Of a DNA stretch of 64,000 nucleotides, positions 1 through 12,955 are shown in pieces (the first letter of the stretch is position 1; every line of letters begins with the position of its first letter). This DNA is from Brugia malayi (lineage: Eukaryota > Nematoda > Chromadorea > Rhabditida > Onchocercidae). Under the pieces are notes generated by a model, which ran no database searches, had not been told where the DNA came from, and saw nothing but the letters and a program-made list of their open reading frames with translations. Position numbers and translations under genes: made by a program. The stretch spans positions 12,234,501 to 12,298,500 of the forward strand of contig NW_025062476.1 of the NCBI RefSeq assembly GCF_000002995.4. Direction: 5' to 3'.

Positions 1-660
1 AATCCGATAATATCGCATAAATTAAAAAAAAAAGAAATTTTTTTTTTTAAAGAATTAAATCATTAAAAGCGGTTTTATTTGGACACGTTTTTATTTTTCT
101 TGCTCTTTCTAATTTTTCCAATAAAGACTGAAGTTTTGAGTTACTTTCTTTTCATTGATTGATTAGGTAATCTTTTTTTGGTTAGTAGAAATTGCGCAAA
201 GTTTGAAAGTTTTTTAAACTAAGCAATTATATATTTAGCACAAAAAAACTCTCAAAATATACTTTCAATTAATGGGGATATAAGCTTACTGTTTAAATAT
301 TCAAATATTATTTTTCTCGAATTCAATTATAATTTATTAAAGTTTTCTCAATATCAAATATATCTGATCTAACTTTTCATTATTTTATTCACTTTCATTG
401 ATCTGGTTTAATTTTAATCTTTCACTGAATTTATTCATGAACCGGAGTATTATTTCACATATGTTGTAAAAGAAAACGAATCTTTAGAAATAAGAAATAT
501 AAAGATTTCGCGAATACAGTATGTTAATGTATAACTTTATCGTATATACGAATAATTAATTTAACTTAAATTAAATTCAATTTATCTATTAATTTCAATT
601 TGATAAACGTTATGAGATTTCGTATGCTATTTATGATTTTTATTTATTATATTTAATTTC
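1..660. other. Upstream region of the trehalose synthase gene
   Basis: AT-rich non-coding DNA with no reading frame of note. It should hold the promoter of the gene that starts at 670. I see no TATA box or factor site that stands out from the background. Any 5' exon of a neighbouring gene would lie outside the window. Confidence 0.5.
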
Positions 661-662
661 AG
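650..662 (+). promoter_or_regulatory. 3' splice site just upstream of the first ATG (candidate SL trans-splice site)
   Basis: A pyrimidine-rich stretch ending in TTTCAG lies seven bases before the ATG at 670. In nematodes such a site directly before the start codon commonly accepts a spliced leader. A cis-spliced 5' untranslated exon is the alternative. The sequence cannot separate the two. Confidence 0.55.
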
Positions 663-669
663 ATTGAAA

Positions 670-2922
670 ATGGCTAATGATAGTTATGATAATCATAGGC
701 AATCGGAGAACATGAATGGTAAGATAAATTCTATATAACAGTATTATGTTGAAGACTACAGTACAATTTCATGTTTTTGCTAATTATTAATTTAACTAGT
801 ATGAGTGAACTGTTGTACTTCTTTTAACCTTTAACTTTTATTGTGTAGTTAACTTTGCATAATAAAATATATCTGCGAATAATTCAGAAAATGATGAAGA
901 GAAAGTGGAACAATTGCTTAAAAAACTGTTCGACCAACCCTTTCATCGTAAAACTCAAGGATCTGCCAAATTCAGTGAAATGCATATGAAACGTGTAAGC
1001 ATCTCATATTTTCTTCAAATTTGAAATCATAAAATCGAAGTTAGTTTTTCTTTTTTTTTTTTTTTAATTTAAAAAATTTCAGAAGAATAAAACTATTTTA
1101 TTAATTGTTGTAAATAAATATGACTTATTAAAATTTTCAAAAAATGCTAATAAACCAGACAGTTTATCCATAAATAAAAGAAATATAAATTTTTATAAAA
1201 GTGCAAAAATCACGGTATTACAGTATCCCATTGATGTAGCTTACTGTATATTGTGATCCTACTGTATATGTAGACGACTTTTCCGAAAAGAATTCTGAAA
1301 TGCTATATTATAGATTAAATTATTCCATTTACCATATCGATAGATTAATCTATGTGAAGATCTAATATTCTAGCTTAATCTTAAAAATATTGGCTTGACG
1401 ATAGACAATGATGTGATGCTTTTGCAGAGTTTGTTACATACATTGAAAGCCTTGGGTTATACGATTGATGAAGCGGATATTGGACAAATGGTTGATGTGG
1501 GTCTTGAAGTTTTGGCACAAACTTGGCGACGGAAAGATGCTGATTCTGAAATTGCTTTTCAGGTAATAAATTTGATCCATTAAATTTGAAAATGAAATAA
1601 ATTATATTTGCTTTCCAGGGTTTACTAACAATACTTGAATACTGCCTCAATCGTTCAGCAGCAGGTTATTCATCCTTTGAGCAATTCATCAATGCTCTTG
1701 GTTATAATGCAGTACAGTTTTGGCGTTATGCAGTACCGTACATTTATGATTCCGATTTAACTTACGGTACCAAATTTCGTGATTCACTGTTGTTTGGCTT
1801 AACGCTATATGATATTAATAATGGAAAAAGTAAACTCAGGTTTGCCAAATTCAACTCTTTACTAATAAAAAATTTTTACAATAAAATAAATATAAATAAT
1901 TTTAGTAATAGTTTTGTATGTTAGGTGAACTTGATAATTATATGGGTGCAACTTTGACTTCATGTTTACATCATCTCATCTAAAACTTTTCAAATTTCGA
2001 AATTACTTATAATGTTATAATCATTATTAGTTATTATTATTCATTTGTTATCAACTATTATTTTTTATTACTTCTAATAATTGTCATTGTTATCAATCTT
2101 TGTTACTAATTATAATTTATAATGTTAATCTAATCATAATAATGATCGAATCTTGCTACTTCTATTCTACCATCTTTATCATTCTTCCATCATTTTTGTA
2201 ATTTCCTAAAATTGCACTTACCTATCATTTTCAGGGAGCTATACAATTCAGTGCCAGGTGTTCGTAAATCTTTACTTGGCGTTCATGCAAAACGTTTTGG
2301 TGAACGATTCCATCATTTGCAACGACGATTAAGTATTAGTCGAGAAGGTTCATCACGATCGAGCATCTCTTCTTCCACCGAGTCAATCTCTTCTCAATCC
2401 AGTAATAAAAGTGCTAACAGCTTAGCTGCCTATCGTTCACGAACTGTCTCACGTAGTTTGTTTTTGTTTTTTTTTTCTGAAAAATTTTATAAATATTTCT
2501 TATAAACTTCATTCTTCCTTACAATTATATTATTTTCCATTTTTATGTATTCATCGGCGATTTTTTCTTTGATTTAATTGCTTTATTAAACATCATTTTA
2601 GTTAATTTGCTGTTTCAGTTCATTAATTTTATATTTTGATCAGTTAGTCTTTGATCAATTAATCAATCAATTATTTTTTTGATTTTTTCTTTGTCAGTTA
2701 TTTTTGATTTCTTTGGTTATATATTGCTTTGACCGAAAAATTTACTTTTTTCACTAATTTCAAATTCATTATTATTATTTTTTTAAAAGAATTTCTTCTT
2801 CTACTCTTTTAAATTAATCTGTAAATGCAAATTCCTTAGCGGAAAAATCACGAAGATCACGTCGATCAATTTCACGTGGTGCATCAGAGAGTAGCGTAAA
2901 TTCACGAGAACTGTCAAAAGAA
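670..2922 (+). other. N-terminal region of the trehalose synthase (exons 1-6): helical part plus Ser/Arg-rich linker
   Basis: Residues 1-271. Residues 53-220 look helical and mixed in composition. Residues about 223-270 are a low-complexity run of serines and arginines (for example SRSSISSSTES, then RSRRSISRGAS) with many RxxS-type sites, so probably disordered and phosphorylatable. This region lies before the catalytic GT20 fold and has no counterpart in bacterial OtsA. The exon 5 donor (GTAGTT at 2453) is weak but gives the right phase. Confidence 0.7.
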
Positions 2923-5900
2923 GTAATTGCAAGTGGAGGCTTGGCTAACACACATTTTCAAGTATTATTTTTAAAAGTCGTTTTCTAGCTAATAGAAACT
3001 AAAAAGTTCTCTGAAAAAAAAGACATTTTTTATCTAACTATTCAATTTGTATTACATTTGAAATTTGAAGGAAAATTTCATCATTTTTTTCAACATCTTT
3101 CAGTTCAATATGAACTTCTTATTCTTTGTGTAAAACATTAATTTCGTGCACTATTTTCAAATTTATATTTTTCAGCAACGTGTAATCAACGTTTCTAATG
3201 CACCACCGGTTAGCTTGAAAAGGGAAAAAACAGGTGAATGGGAAATTAAACAAGGATCTGGTGGTCTAGTTTCAGCGGTAGATCCTGTAATGTCAAAAGA
3301 TAAGGAAAATGTTTGGCTTGCTAATCTTGGAATGAATTTGCATAAAAAACCAAAGTAAGTAATTTTTTATAAATGCTTTCTATATTAGTAAAATTTTAAC
3401 TTTTAAATTGCTAGAAATAAGGAACCGGTTAAACTTTTACATTTAATTGCGAGTGAATACTGTTAAAGTCAAATTAGATTTCAGATCAAACTTAAATTTT
3501 ACCTTACTTTAAGTTTTATTTTTATAATGATTTTCTTTTATCCCATCCTACCATCGATGCAATAAATAAATAATGACTTGTCACTTTCATAGAACTGAAT
3601 TGATATATTTATGAGTATCTCAAATTCTTGATATAAGTTGAGCAGAAATAACTTGTCCTGGTCATTCTTCATTTGATTTTAATTTTCAGTTTTGATCATT
3701 TATATTCCCCTAAAACCCAAATAAAATATACTAAATAAATTAAATAAAAAGACAAAAATAATGGGATATTTATTAGCAGTGAAATGAAACATTAGAGCTT
3801 TTTTTTTTTTTTTTTTTAAAAAAAAAAGGACGAATAAAGCAAAGAAAAAACCAGGCATAACAATTGGCATTTTAAATTTGAAATGATAATAAACATTTTT
3901 TTAAATAGAAAAAATGAAAATTCCACTTCACAGTTTTAAAATTTATGATTTTGCAGAAAAAGTAGAGATCATGGCAATCAGAATATACAGCCAACAACAA
4001 ATACGCTAGGTAAATTTGATGCAAATTATAGAAATAGGGTTTTGATCAACTTTAAATTTATTCAAATGTTTTTCTTTTTTCTTTACTGCTTGATGTTATT
4101 TAATAAATCATTTCATTTCGGCTAATAAAACTAATTTGTAAATTTTAGATAATAAATTAAATGCTTATAGGATTACCATTATTGAAACAAGCAAATGCTG
4201 ATGTTCTTTTTCATGTGCTCACCGATGAGCGAAATAGTAAAGAGCAAGATACTCAACATGTCAGGTAACGAAAAGATGGACAATTTCTAAAATTGAAGTT
4301 GATTTAAAATTTGAGAAAAGGAACAAAAAAAAAAATTTATATTTTTATAAGATAAAAAAAAAAAAAAAAAAGGTAAAATAAGTGAAAGAAAACAACAATA
4401 ATATACAAATGAATGAGAAGCATGAAGGAAAAATGTATCAAATAAAATAAATTACAAAATAATAATTAAAAAATAACTTGCTTCAATGATGAAATTTTTT
4501 TGAAAGTGTAAAAATTTTAAAATAAAATAAGCAATATTAGTTAATATTTATTTTTAAATAAGAGGAATTTAAAAAGATGAATGGTTATTGATTAAAAGAT
4601 TTATTCTTGACTGTTTATTAATTAGAATTTGTGAATGGTTATTAATTAAAATTCATTGTAATAGTAATTAAGATTTATTCTTAAATAAGGAGAAGTTAAA
4701 AATGAAAAGATGAATGATATTTGAGGGAAGAAATGTCATTATTGGGTGTGTTGCATAATTATAATCGTGGTAATTACAAATTAAATCCTGTAATTGTCCA
4801 AGAAGATGACTATAACGTATACTACGGTGGTATAAGTAATGGCTTATTATGGCCTGCTTTGCATAATTTGGAAGAATTTATTGTAAAAGAATATGATGAA
4901 CCAAAGGTATTTTATAATATAAATGTAAAATTTTGCATTAGGGTCAAAGTTAAAGTAATATTTATTTATGGAATTATTTAATGATTAATATTATAAAAAC
5001 AATTACATGCAGAGATGATAAATAACTCATAGAATTAGGTTGAATTTTCTTTTTGATGATAAATCTTTTTTTTTTAAAGGTTAAATTTAAAAATTTTTGA
5101 TTGGACTGAAAAATTGATTTTATTTATTTCTAAATGAAAATAAAAAAAAAAAAAAATGAAACTGTTGAAAGTGTTCTTTTCAAATGAAAGCAAAAAAATT
5201 GAAATTATTAAAGGTTATGCGTGAACATTGGTATGCATATGTTCGAGTAAATTATCAATTTGCTATCGATGCTGTTCGAAATAGTCGACCGCAGGTATAT
5301 GCTTAATAAAATTATAAATTAATCAAATTTTTTAAGAAAAATTTAATAAAAATGAAAAGTACTGAACAGGTATTTAATTAATGGTAATTAAATTGAATTT
5401 AGTTAAATTGGTCTTAAATGAATTAGCTAATGTTTAATATGTTTGCTAAATTTTGGAAAAAAAAAATTTAATTTAATTTTTTTACAAAGCATATTTCTTT
5501 TTCTCAAATTTAATTTGTTGAATTTTTTATTGGATTATTTTTTAGAAAGATTGTTGATAGTAGTACCTACCAAATTCATTTTTAATTATCTTTTTAATAA
5601 CCCTCATATAATGATTTATAAAAGTATTGCTATATAAATTTGCAGTTTCTTTTTTTTTCTTTTGAAATAAAATTTCTTAAATTTACATAACAACTAAAAA
5701 TTTCAAATTGTCTAACCTCTAAAATTTTTTTTTCAAATTGTCTAAAGAAAATTGTTTAAATGTAAATATTAATTTTAGTTAAAAATTATCGTTGTCTTTT
5801 TTTTTCTCGAAAAATGTGAAAATGATTAAGGATTAACAGATGTTACTGGAAAATTATTTATTAACAATGACTGAATTAAAAAAAAAAAATGTGATGATTA

Positions 5901-7179
5901 TGAATGTTTTTTTTTTTTTTTTTTAATATTTGTTCTCTGAATAAATTCATTTTCCTAAAAGCAATCAAAATTTCTGAGTGATATTTTACGTAATCTATAA
6001 TCAAACCGAAACCGAAAATAAGATAAAATACTCAAGTTTTTATTCGGTCATTATAAATTGCAATCACTAAGTACCAAATAATTTTTAATCCTTATTATTT
6101 AGCAAAATTATTAAAATTATTTTCTCAAACTTAAATTTCTAGGATTTCATTTGGATCCATGATTATCACTTGATGTTAACCGGAATGATTATGCAAAGTT
6201 TGGATGAAAATCTCGAAGTAAACATTTTTCTTCTCTTTTATTTCTTTTTCTTTCTAATTTAAATAATATATACATTTACTTATATGTCTTTGATAGAGTA
6301 TAATTGACGTAAGAAATATTTGGTTATTATAATTGCTAAATTGCTAATCAAATTAGTTGAAGCATTTAAATATAATTTTTTGTTGAAATATTATTTTAAT
6401 CAAAACTAATCCATTCTATCACTTTTTATTATTTTTATTGTTCACTTTAAATGTTTTATTTTTATTTCATATATTAATATATTTATTTAATAATTATTTC
6501 CGGTTGGCTTCTTCCTGCACATACCATTTCAACCACCGGAAAATTTTTTCACTAAATATGCTCTAATTGGTTTTGCCGTTTTACGAGGCTTATTACGATT
6601 TAGCAAGGTGCATTTATTCCGAATTTATTCAACAAAATTAAATTTAAAAATTTAGTCTTTTGTCGTAAAAGGTTTTATGTAGATGCTATTAAAGTTAATA
6701 TTCCATAATTATCAAACAATTTTACACATTTTGCTCTTTTCTCTGTTATAATTATCTATGATAACAATCTGTGATAACAATTATTATTAAGGTTGGATTT
6801 CAAACTCATCGTGATCGTGATAAATTGGTTGAATTATGTCGTCTTCAATTACCAAGTGCTGAAATTAATTATGAAAGCTCATGTGATGTATTCTTTGTAA
6901 CATACAAGGGATGGACTTGTTCACTTGGAGTTTTTCCGGTTTCGATTAAAAATGAAGACTTTTTAAAATTTGTTCGATTAACTGAAACATGCCAACGAGC
7001 ATTAGAAATACGAAAACATGTAATAATTAATTTTTATCTTGATTAGAATATAAAAAAAAATCATTTTTTACAGTATATTTTTTGCAATTTTTTTTTTTCT
7101 TTTCCTAAATATTTACTTTTGAAGAATTTTTTTTCAAATATACGGAAATTATTAGTTTAGCAAATTTTTTTGTATGTTA

Positions 7180-7215
<36 letters not shown>

Positions 7216-9355
7216 TAAAGGATAATATATTTGAAAATTTACTAAAGATTATGGGATCAAATGCTCCACCAGATGGTCGATTATTTTTCTCTGTTGAACG
7301 ATTCGATTATACAAAAGGAATTAAAGAGAAATTATTGGCATATAAGAATTATTTTGAAAAATATCCGGAACGAATTGGAAAAGATGTATTGTATCAGGTA
7401 TGCAAAAAATAATTGTTGTGTAACCGGAATATTACACGTTAGATTAATTTTTTTAGTGCATTACTTTTTCAAATCGGAACGAATTTTTTTTGTTCTTTAA
7501 ATAAATATTAGTTAAAAAAAAAATTCTGAAATTTAAGATTTAGCAGTATATTGGAAAAAAAAAATTGATGAAAAATTGCGAGATGATTATGATTTAGGGT
7601 AAAAATTAAGTTTTAAAATTGGATTTTCCTAGAACGAATTTTTGTCCTCTTAATAGATTTTGGTTTAAAAAAAAAAAAAAAAAAAAGAACTTAAAGAAAT
7701 TAAGATTATTAAGGTAAATTTTAACAATATATCGAAAAGAAAATAGTAAAAAATTAGCGGGCTGGTTATGATTTAAAGTAAAAATTAAATTTCAAAATTT
7801 CAATCATTTTAAATCTAGGTTGCTGTAACAAATAGACGTGCTGTTGATACCTATCGTGTTTATCAAGATGAATGTATTCTATTAGCTGAAGGTATCAATA
7901 AAGTATGTACCTGTCCAACTCGACCTAATTGGAAACCATTAATTTTTCAAACAGAAGGATTACCACGAAAAGAACTTATTGCTTGTTATTTAGCAATGGA
8001 TATTGGTGTTGTAACACCAAAAAAAGATGGCATGAATTTGGTTAGAAGAAGAAACTTATTTCTTTTTACATAATTTGATTTAAATTTAAATGATTATTTG
8101 AAGTTCAAAAATTTTTATTAATAATTTAATACTAATTTTTGATTAAAACTCTTCATTGCATCCCTTGTTATTGTTTATTTATAATTTTGTAATACCTAAG
8201 ATTTCGTATCATTTCCAAAAAATAAAATAGAATAATAATTTTTAACTTTAAGAATAAATTAGTTTAAAATAAAATAGTTTGTAATTAAAAAAAAAAACTT
8301 GAGGTAGCAAATAAATAAATGAGTAAATAAATAAAGTAAAAGTTTTTTAATTTTGAAGAACAAAAAAAAAAATGCTGAATTAAACAAAAAAGAAAACATT
8401 AAATTGAAAATATCAATTTTTAAGGTTGCAAAAGAAATGCTCTTATGTAATCCGAATGCTGGATTAATTCTATCATCAGGTGCCGGTAGTGAAGTACAAT
8501 TTTCGTCAGCCGGATTTTATCAGGAAAATGGTGATCAATGTTATAAACGAATAACAAATTTGTATGATTTGGATAGCTATTCAGATGCATTTTATCAAGC
8601 TGCTATTCAAGATTTATCAGATCGTCGAACTAATGGTTATCGATTGCATAATTTTATCTTATCCAATGATATTGAAAAATGGAGTGCAGCTTTCTTAGAT
8701 CCATCTTGGACACATCAAGTGATAAGATCAGTCGAAGTATAATTGCATTTTCAGTTTTCCCTTTTTTTTTTTGTTTTTTCTTTTAAGATTTATTTATTTC
8801 AAAAAAAAAAAAAAAAAAAAGATATTGTTTCAGTTCAATTTGCATCATCCGAAAATTTTATCATCACTTTAAAGATTATAAAACTTTCTTAAATTAATAC
8901 TGAAAAAGAAAGTCTAGATTACACGAAATTTACTAAATTTAGAAATTTAGAAATCAAAATGTAAATCATATATATGTATATAATTACAAATATTAAATCA
9001 AAAATTATAAAAATAGGTGAAAACATTGGAAGATTTCTATACAATTATGCTACAAACACGTAACGTTAGACGTCAAATTGTGGAACGTGTCCTAAAAGGT
9101 ATTCCAATGCGTAATCATTTTGCTATTTCACTAAAAAATGCTTTCGATTCACTGGCACGAAGTTGTGAAGCAAATACAACAATTCTTAATCTAAAGACAG
9201 CATCAGACGAAAGTATTACGGATTATGCTAGTTTTGATATCAAAAATGAATTGGATGAATTTGAAAAAGATTTATGCTTTTTAAAATTTATCGAAAGTGA
9301 TAATGTTTACAATGTGGAGCAATTCGTTGATGTTAGTTTATTTTTATTATATTCA

Positions 9356-9386
<31 letters not shown>

Positions 9387-12300
9387 TATTATTTTTAATC
9401 TCATAATAAATTTAAAAAAAAAAGGAAAAGTTTAAAAGATCGGTGAAAAATTATAAAAGATAAAAATCTTTAAAAAGGAAAAAGTAGAAAAACTGTAGAC
9501 CATAAAAAAAATTGAGGGTAAAATTTTTCACTTATTTTTCTTTTTCTTTTTGTTTAGTTAAATTTTAAAAGATTTTTCTCTTATTATTGAAATTTTTTAA
9601 AAGAAAAATTACAAAAGTAAAGAGTGAATAAATTTGTAATTAATTGATTATAATTGCAGACATTACATGCTTATCATCCTAAATCATCACTAGCATTTAA
9701 AGAAGAAGTAGCAGGTGCTGTTGGTCTTCTATATGACGCAGATCATTTTCAATATTTCTTTACGGATCGTGATGGCACTTTAAAATCATATTCTTGTAGT
9801 TATCAAGCTAGTATACAACCAGCTTATTCTGCTGTTATTCAGGTTTAAATATAAAATTAAAGTATTACTTTATCATTAAAGTAATTTCACTACAATAGAT
9901 TATATATTTTAATGATAAGAAAAAAAAAAAGACGATTACTTAACTTATTCTTACAATAATTTTAATATCTTTTATTTAAAAATTATTTTAAAAATGTATG
10001 AAAAAATACAATGCCAGTTACTCATACAAATTATATAAAAGTTTATTAAATTTTTCAAAAATATGAAACAATTAATGAGATTAAATTATAGTTTTTTTTT
10101 TTTTTTTTTTTTAATGAGATTAAATTATAATAAATGTTCATAATTTTTAATGCATATTTGTAATTTTAACATCTATACTTTAACTATTATATGACATGAA
10201 ATGAAACATACGAATTTTTATAGATATACTTTATATTCATATCAAATTTTCTTGGAATATAAATTTTATGCCTTGTTAAATTTCTGTTTTCATCTCATCT
10301 TTTCTCTTTTTTTTTGCAACTTGAATAAATTTCTCATTTCTAACTTTAGGAAAAATATCATCCTTTTGCATTGAAATAAATTCTTAATTAATTTAAAAAT
10401 TTTTATTTTAAATAATTTTAGGCTCAATTTGCTAGACGTTGCGCTCAGACATGCGCAATTATCACGACATCACCTTTAATGGGTGTTGGTATATTGGATG
10501 TAAGTACAATGCCTGAAGGTATGCATAGATTAAAATATAAAATCACAACAAATATTAATTACTGCATAAGATTAAATAATCCTATTTTAAAAATTCAGAA
10601 TTTGAAAAGTTTATTTAATTAAAATTTTTTTTCAAACTAATTTGTAAAAATCAAATTTTTTAAGGTAAGAGAAAAAATCTTTAAATTTAGGTTATTACTA
10701 TTATGGTGCTTCTGCTGGACGAGAATGGTTCATTGATCCACGGAATAAATTTCATGATCGTAGTATAACTGCTGAACAATTAAAATTTCTTGATAAGGTA
10801 TATTTTACAATACTTTTTTTTTCTTTCAATCTAATTTATAAAATTTAAATTTTCAAAACTAGAAATCTTTAAATGATATAAATCATATTATATCATTAGT
10901 AATTTATATGTAAAATGCTTCAAAATTTTTCATTATCCATTAAATGATAACAAAACATTATCATCTAAATGATAATCAATTATTTTTTTTTTTTTTTTTT
11001 AGGTATATGACACTATACAGGAACTTTTAAATACCCAAGAGTATAAGTATTTTAAGTGTGTTGGATCAGGCTTACAAAAGCATTATGGTCATTTAACTAT
11101 TGCTCATCAAGATATTTATAATTCAGTACCAATTGAACAATCAAAAATGCTGTTTGCTTTTTGTTTTTGTTTTTTTTGTTTTTTTTGTTTTTTGGACTTA
11201 TTGTTTTGAAATTAAAAGCACAAAAAAGAGAAGGAAAAGATTAATTTTTATTTGTTGAAAATATTTTAAAATATACAAAAATGAACTGAAATCATTTAAA
11301 AATAGAATAAAGTTTGATGGTGAAAACATCTTTTTTTTTTTAAAATTTTATTAACCATTAATTTTAAGTCTAAAGAAAATTAATGAAATTGTGAATGAGA
11401 TAGATGGAATGCGACGAACATTGGTTGTAAATGAAGGAAGCACTGATGTAAAAATATTTCTAAAGGTTTGCTTTAAACAAAAAAAAAAAAAAAAAAAAAA
11501 AAATAATAGTAATAATTGAATTAAAATAATATTAGTTATAGCTTAATATGAATTTTGTGAATTTTCAAGATTTTTATTCATTTTAGATTGTTAATCGATT
11601 TTTTTTTTTTTTTTTTTTTTTTTAATAATTGATATTCATGAATTATAATGAAAGAAAAAGTGCTACATACTGATTAAAAATTATGCGAAAAAATATGCTA
11701 TCTTATCATTTAGTTTAATTAATTAAAATTCTTGTTACAAATTAATAAAATGCAAGTAATTAAAATAATTTTCGTTTTTCTTCAAAAAATTTATTATTAT
11801 TATAAAAATTAGAAAAGTAATAAAGCATAGGTTTTTTTTTTTTTATTATTATTTTGGATTATAATTTTATTTTATTTTATCATTTTTAGAATTCAGATGG
11901 AGTAGTTTTCAATAAAGGTCATGGTATTGCATTACTGGTCGAACAAACTCGTTGTAAATTATCCGATGGTAATATTTTGGTATGCGGTGATAGTGAATCG
12001 GATTTACCGATGGTAGAAGTATGTTTAGGACGTAATCCACATAATGTTTATACTATTTGGGTTACTGAACGAGAAGATTTAAAAGAAAAGGTTAGAATTT
12101 ATGAAATGTAATTCATATCATTTCTCTTTTTTGTAGTATTATTATTTTTTACAGAAACAATAAAATACTTTTTGATCTTTTGAAAAAAAAAAAAGAACTT
12201 TGCTTTGCTATTTTTTTTTTTTTTTTGCATAAATAAAAAGAATTTTTTTGAAAAACTTTGAAAAACTTGGCTATTTTTTGCATAAATAAAAGGATTTTTT

Positions 12301-12955
12301 TTTTTTTTTCTGGGAAGCAACTATATTTTAATTTAGTTTAATAAATTTTTTATCATTCTCATCAAAATTTTTTATCAATTTTTTTCATAATTTTTATTAG
12401 ATATATGGATATAATTCATATCTTTTTTTTTTTTATATATTACAATTATTCTACAAAAAAAACATATCAAACATTCTTTGATATTTTGAGAAAATTTTTC
12501 ATAAAAATAATTATTATTTCAATAAAACTTTACTAGCATAAATACAAGAATTTTTTTTTTTTTTGAAAAATTAGCCATATTTTAATTTAATTTAATAAAT
12601 TATTTTTTTATTAAATTGGTAAACAAAATTATTGCTATGCTCTTTTTAAAAATGATATCATAAGAAAATTTTTGTATGAATTGCAATAATTAAAATATAT
12701 TATGGTTATATTGCAATACAAAAAAAGAAAAGATTTCTCATTTTCTATATTTTGTCTTATTTTATATCAGATTTACTGCTAATGGTTTTCTTTGTTTACC
12801 TGTTACAGGTAATGTCATTATGTGGTCGATACGGGAATAAAAATGTAGCATTTGTATCGTGTCCCGAAGTGTTATTAGGTGCAATGGCTCAAGCAACAAT
12901 ACGTGAAATTAGCATTATCAGGCCACGACATAAGCTATTACGTAAAAGCATATAA
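670..12955 (+). CDS. tps: Trehalose-6-phosphate synthase, two-domain nematode type (25 exons)
   Basis: Makes trehalose 6-phosphate from UDP-glucose and glucose 6-phosphate in the cytoplasm (GT20 family). The C-terminal half is a trehalose-phosphatase-like HAD domain. Exons, joined in consistent phase: 670-718, 888-994, 1428-1562, 1619-1839, 2235-2452, 2840-2922, 3176-3354, 3957-4009, 4171-4264, 4726-4906, 5214-5294, 6143-6217, 6503-6607, 6792-7019, 7248-7397, 7819-8040, 8425-8736, 9017-9331, 9660-9842, 10422-10518, 10691-10797, 11003-11151, 11369-11465, 11890-12090, 12809-12955. They total 3789 nt including TAA, or 1262 residues, close to the length I recall for C. elegans TPS proteins (about 1230-1370). 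Diagnostic motifs: WIHDYHL (471-477), GFFLHIPF (494-501), SVERFDYTKG (618-627), TPKKDGMNLVAKE (719-731), DRDGT (972-976), GDSESD (1180-1185). The start is chosen because it follows a TTTCAG site and reads through in phase. The intron before exon 13 lacks an AG acceptor. The gene is convergent with the GTPase gene downstream. Mammals lack this enzyme. Confidence 0.93.
6490..6502 (+). other. Non-AG 3' end of the intron before exon 13
   Basis: Exon 13 must begin at about 6503, because the conserved VGFFLHIPF reads from there and an in-frame TAA lies just upstream. The preceding bases are TATTTCCG instead of TTTCAG. No AG occurs for well over 100 bases upstream. The donor at 6218 (GTAAAC) is normal. 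Either a rare CG acceptor is used or one base is wrong in the assembly. Confidence 0.6.
7184..7210. repeat. (GA)n microsatellite in an intron of the trehalose synthase gene
   Basis: About 13 GA dinucleotides ending 37 bases before exon 15 (7248). On the coding strand it puts a purine run where a polypyrimidine tract is often found. Confidence 0.9.
9356..9391. repeat. (TTA)n microsatellite just after exon 18
   Basis: Roughly a dozen TTA/ATT units with one interruption (TAC), about 25 bases downstream of the exon 18 donor at 9332. Confidence 0.85.
9660..12955 (+). other. Trehalose-phosphatase-like HAD domain of the trehalose synthase (exons 19-25)
   Basis: Residues about 937-1262. HAD motif I is DRDGT at 972-976, with nucleophile Asp972 and acid/base Asp974. 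A motif II-like IITTS is at 1010-1014, the motif III lysine is in NKGHG (Lys1156), and motif IV is GDSESD at 1180-1185. All four classes of active-site residue are therefore kept. In C. elegans a separate enzyme (GOB-1) is the known trehalose phosphatase, so activity here is an open question rather than a given. Confidence 0.8.

Larger units (their letters stand above)
3176..9331 (+). other. GT20 glycosyltransferase domain of the trehalose synthase (exons 7-18)
   Basis: Residues about 272-936. It starts with VINVSN (274-279), matching the VVVSNR start of OtsA. The GG loop follows as GGLVSAV. An insertion of about 50 residues (331-380) separates this from the YYGGISNGLLWPALH segment. Then come WIHDYHL, GFFLHIPF, GFQTHRDRD, the phosphate-binding SVERFDYTKG (Arg621 and Lys626 by analogy with OtsA Arg262 and Lys267), and DGMNLVAKE, whose Glu731 should contact the UDP-glucose. 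All segments expected for an active synthase are present in order. Confidence 0.88.

Noticed and set aside
1381..1650. 89-codon open frame on the minus strand
   Set aside because: Antisense shadow of exons 3 and 4 of the trehalose synthase.
6218..6224. GTAAACA resembling a FOXO/DAF-16 site in the trehalose gene
   Set aside because: It is the exon 12 donor site of the intron; a single 7-mer there is better explained by splicing.
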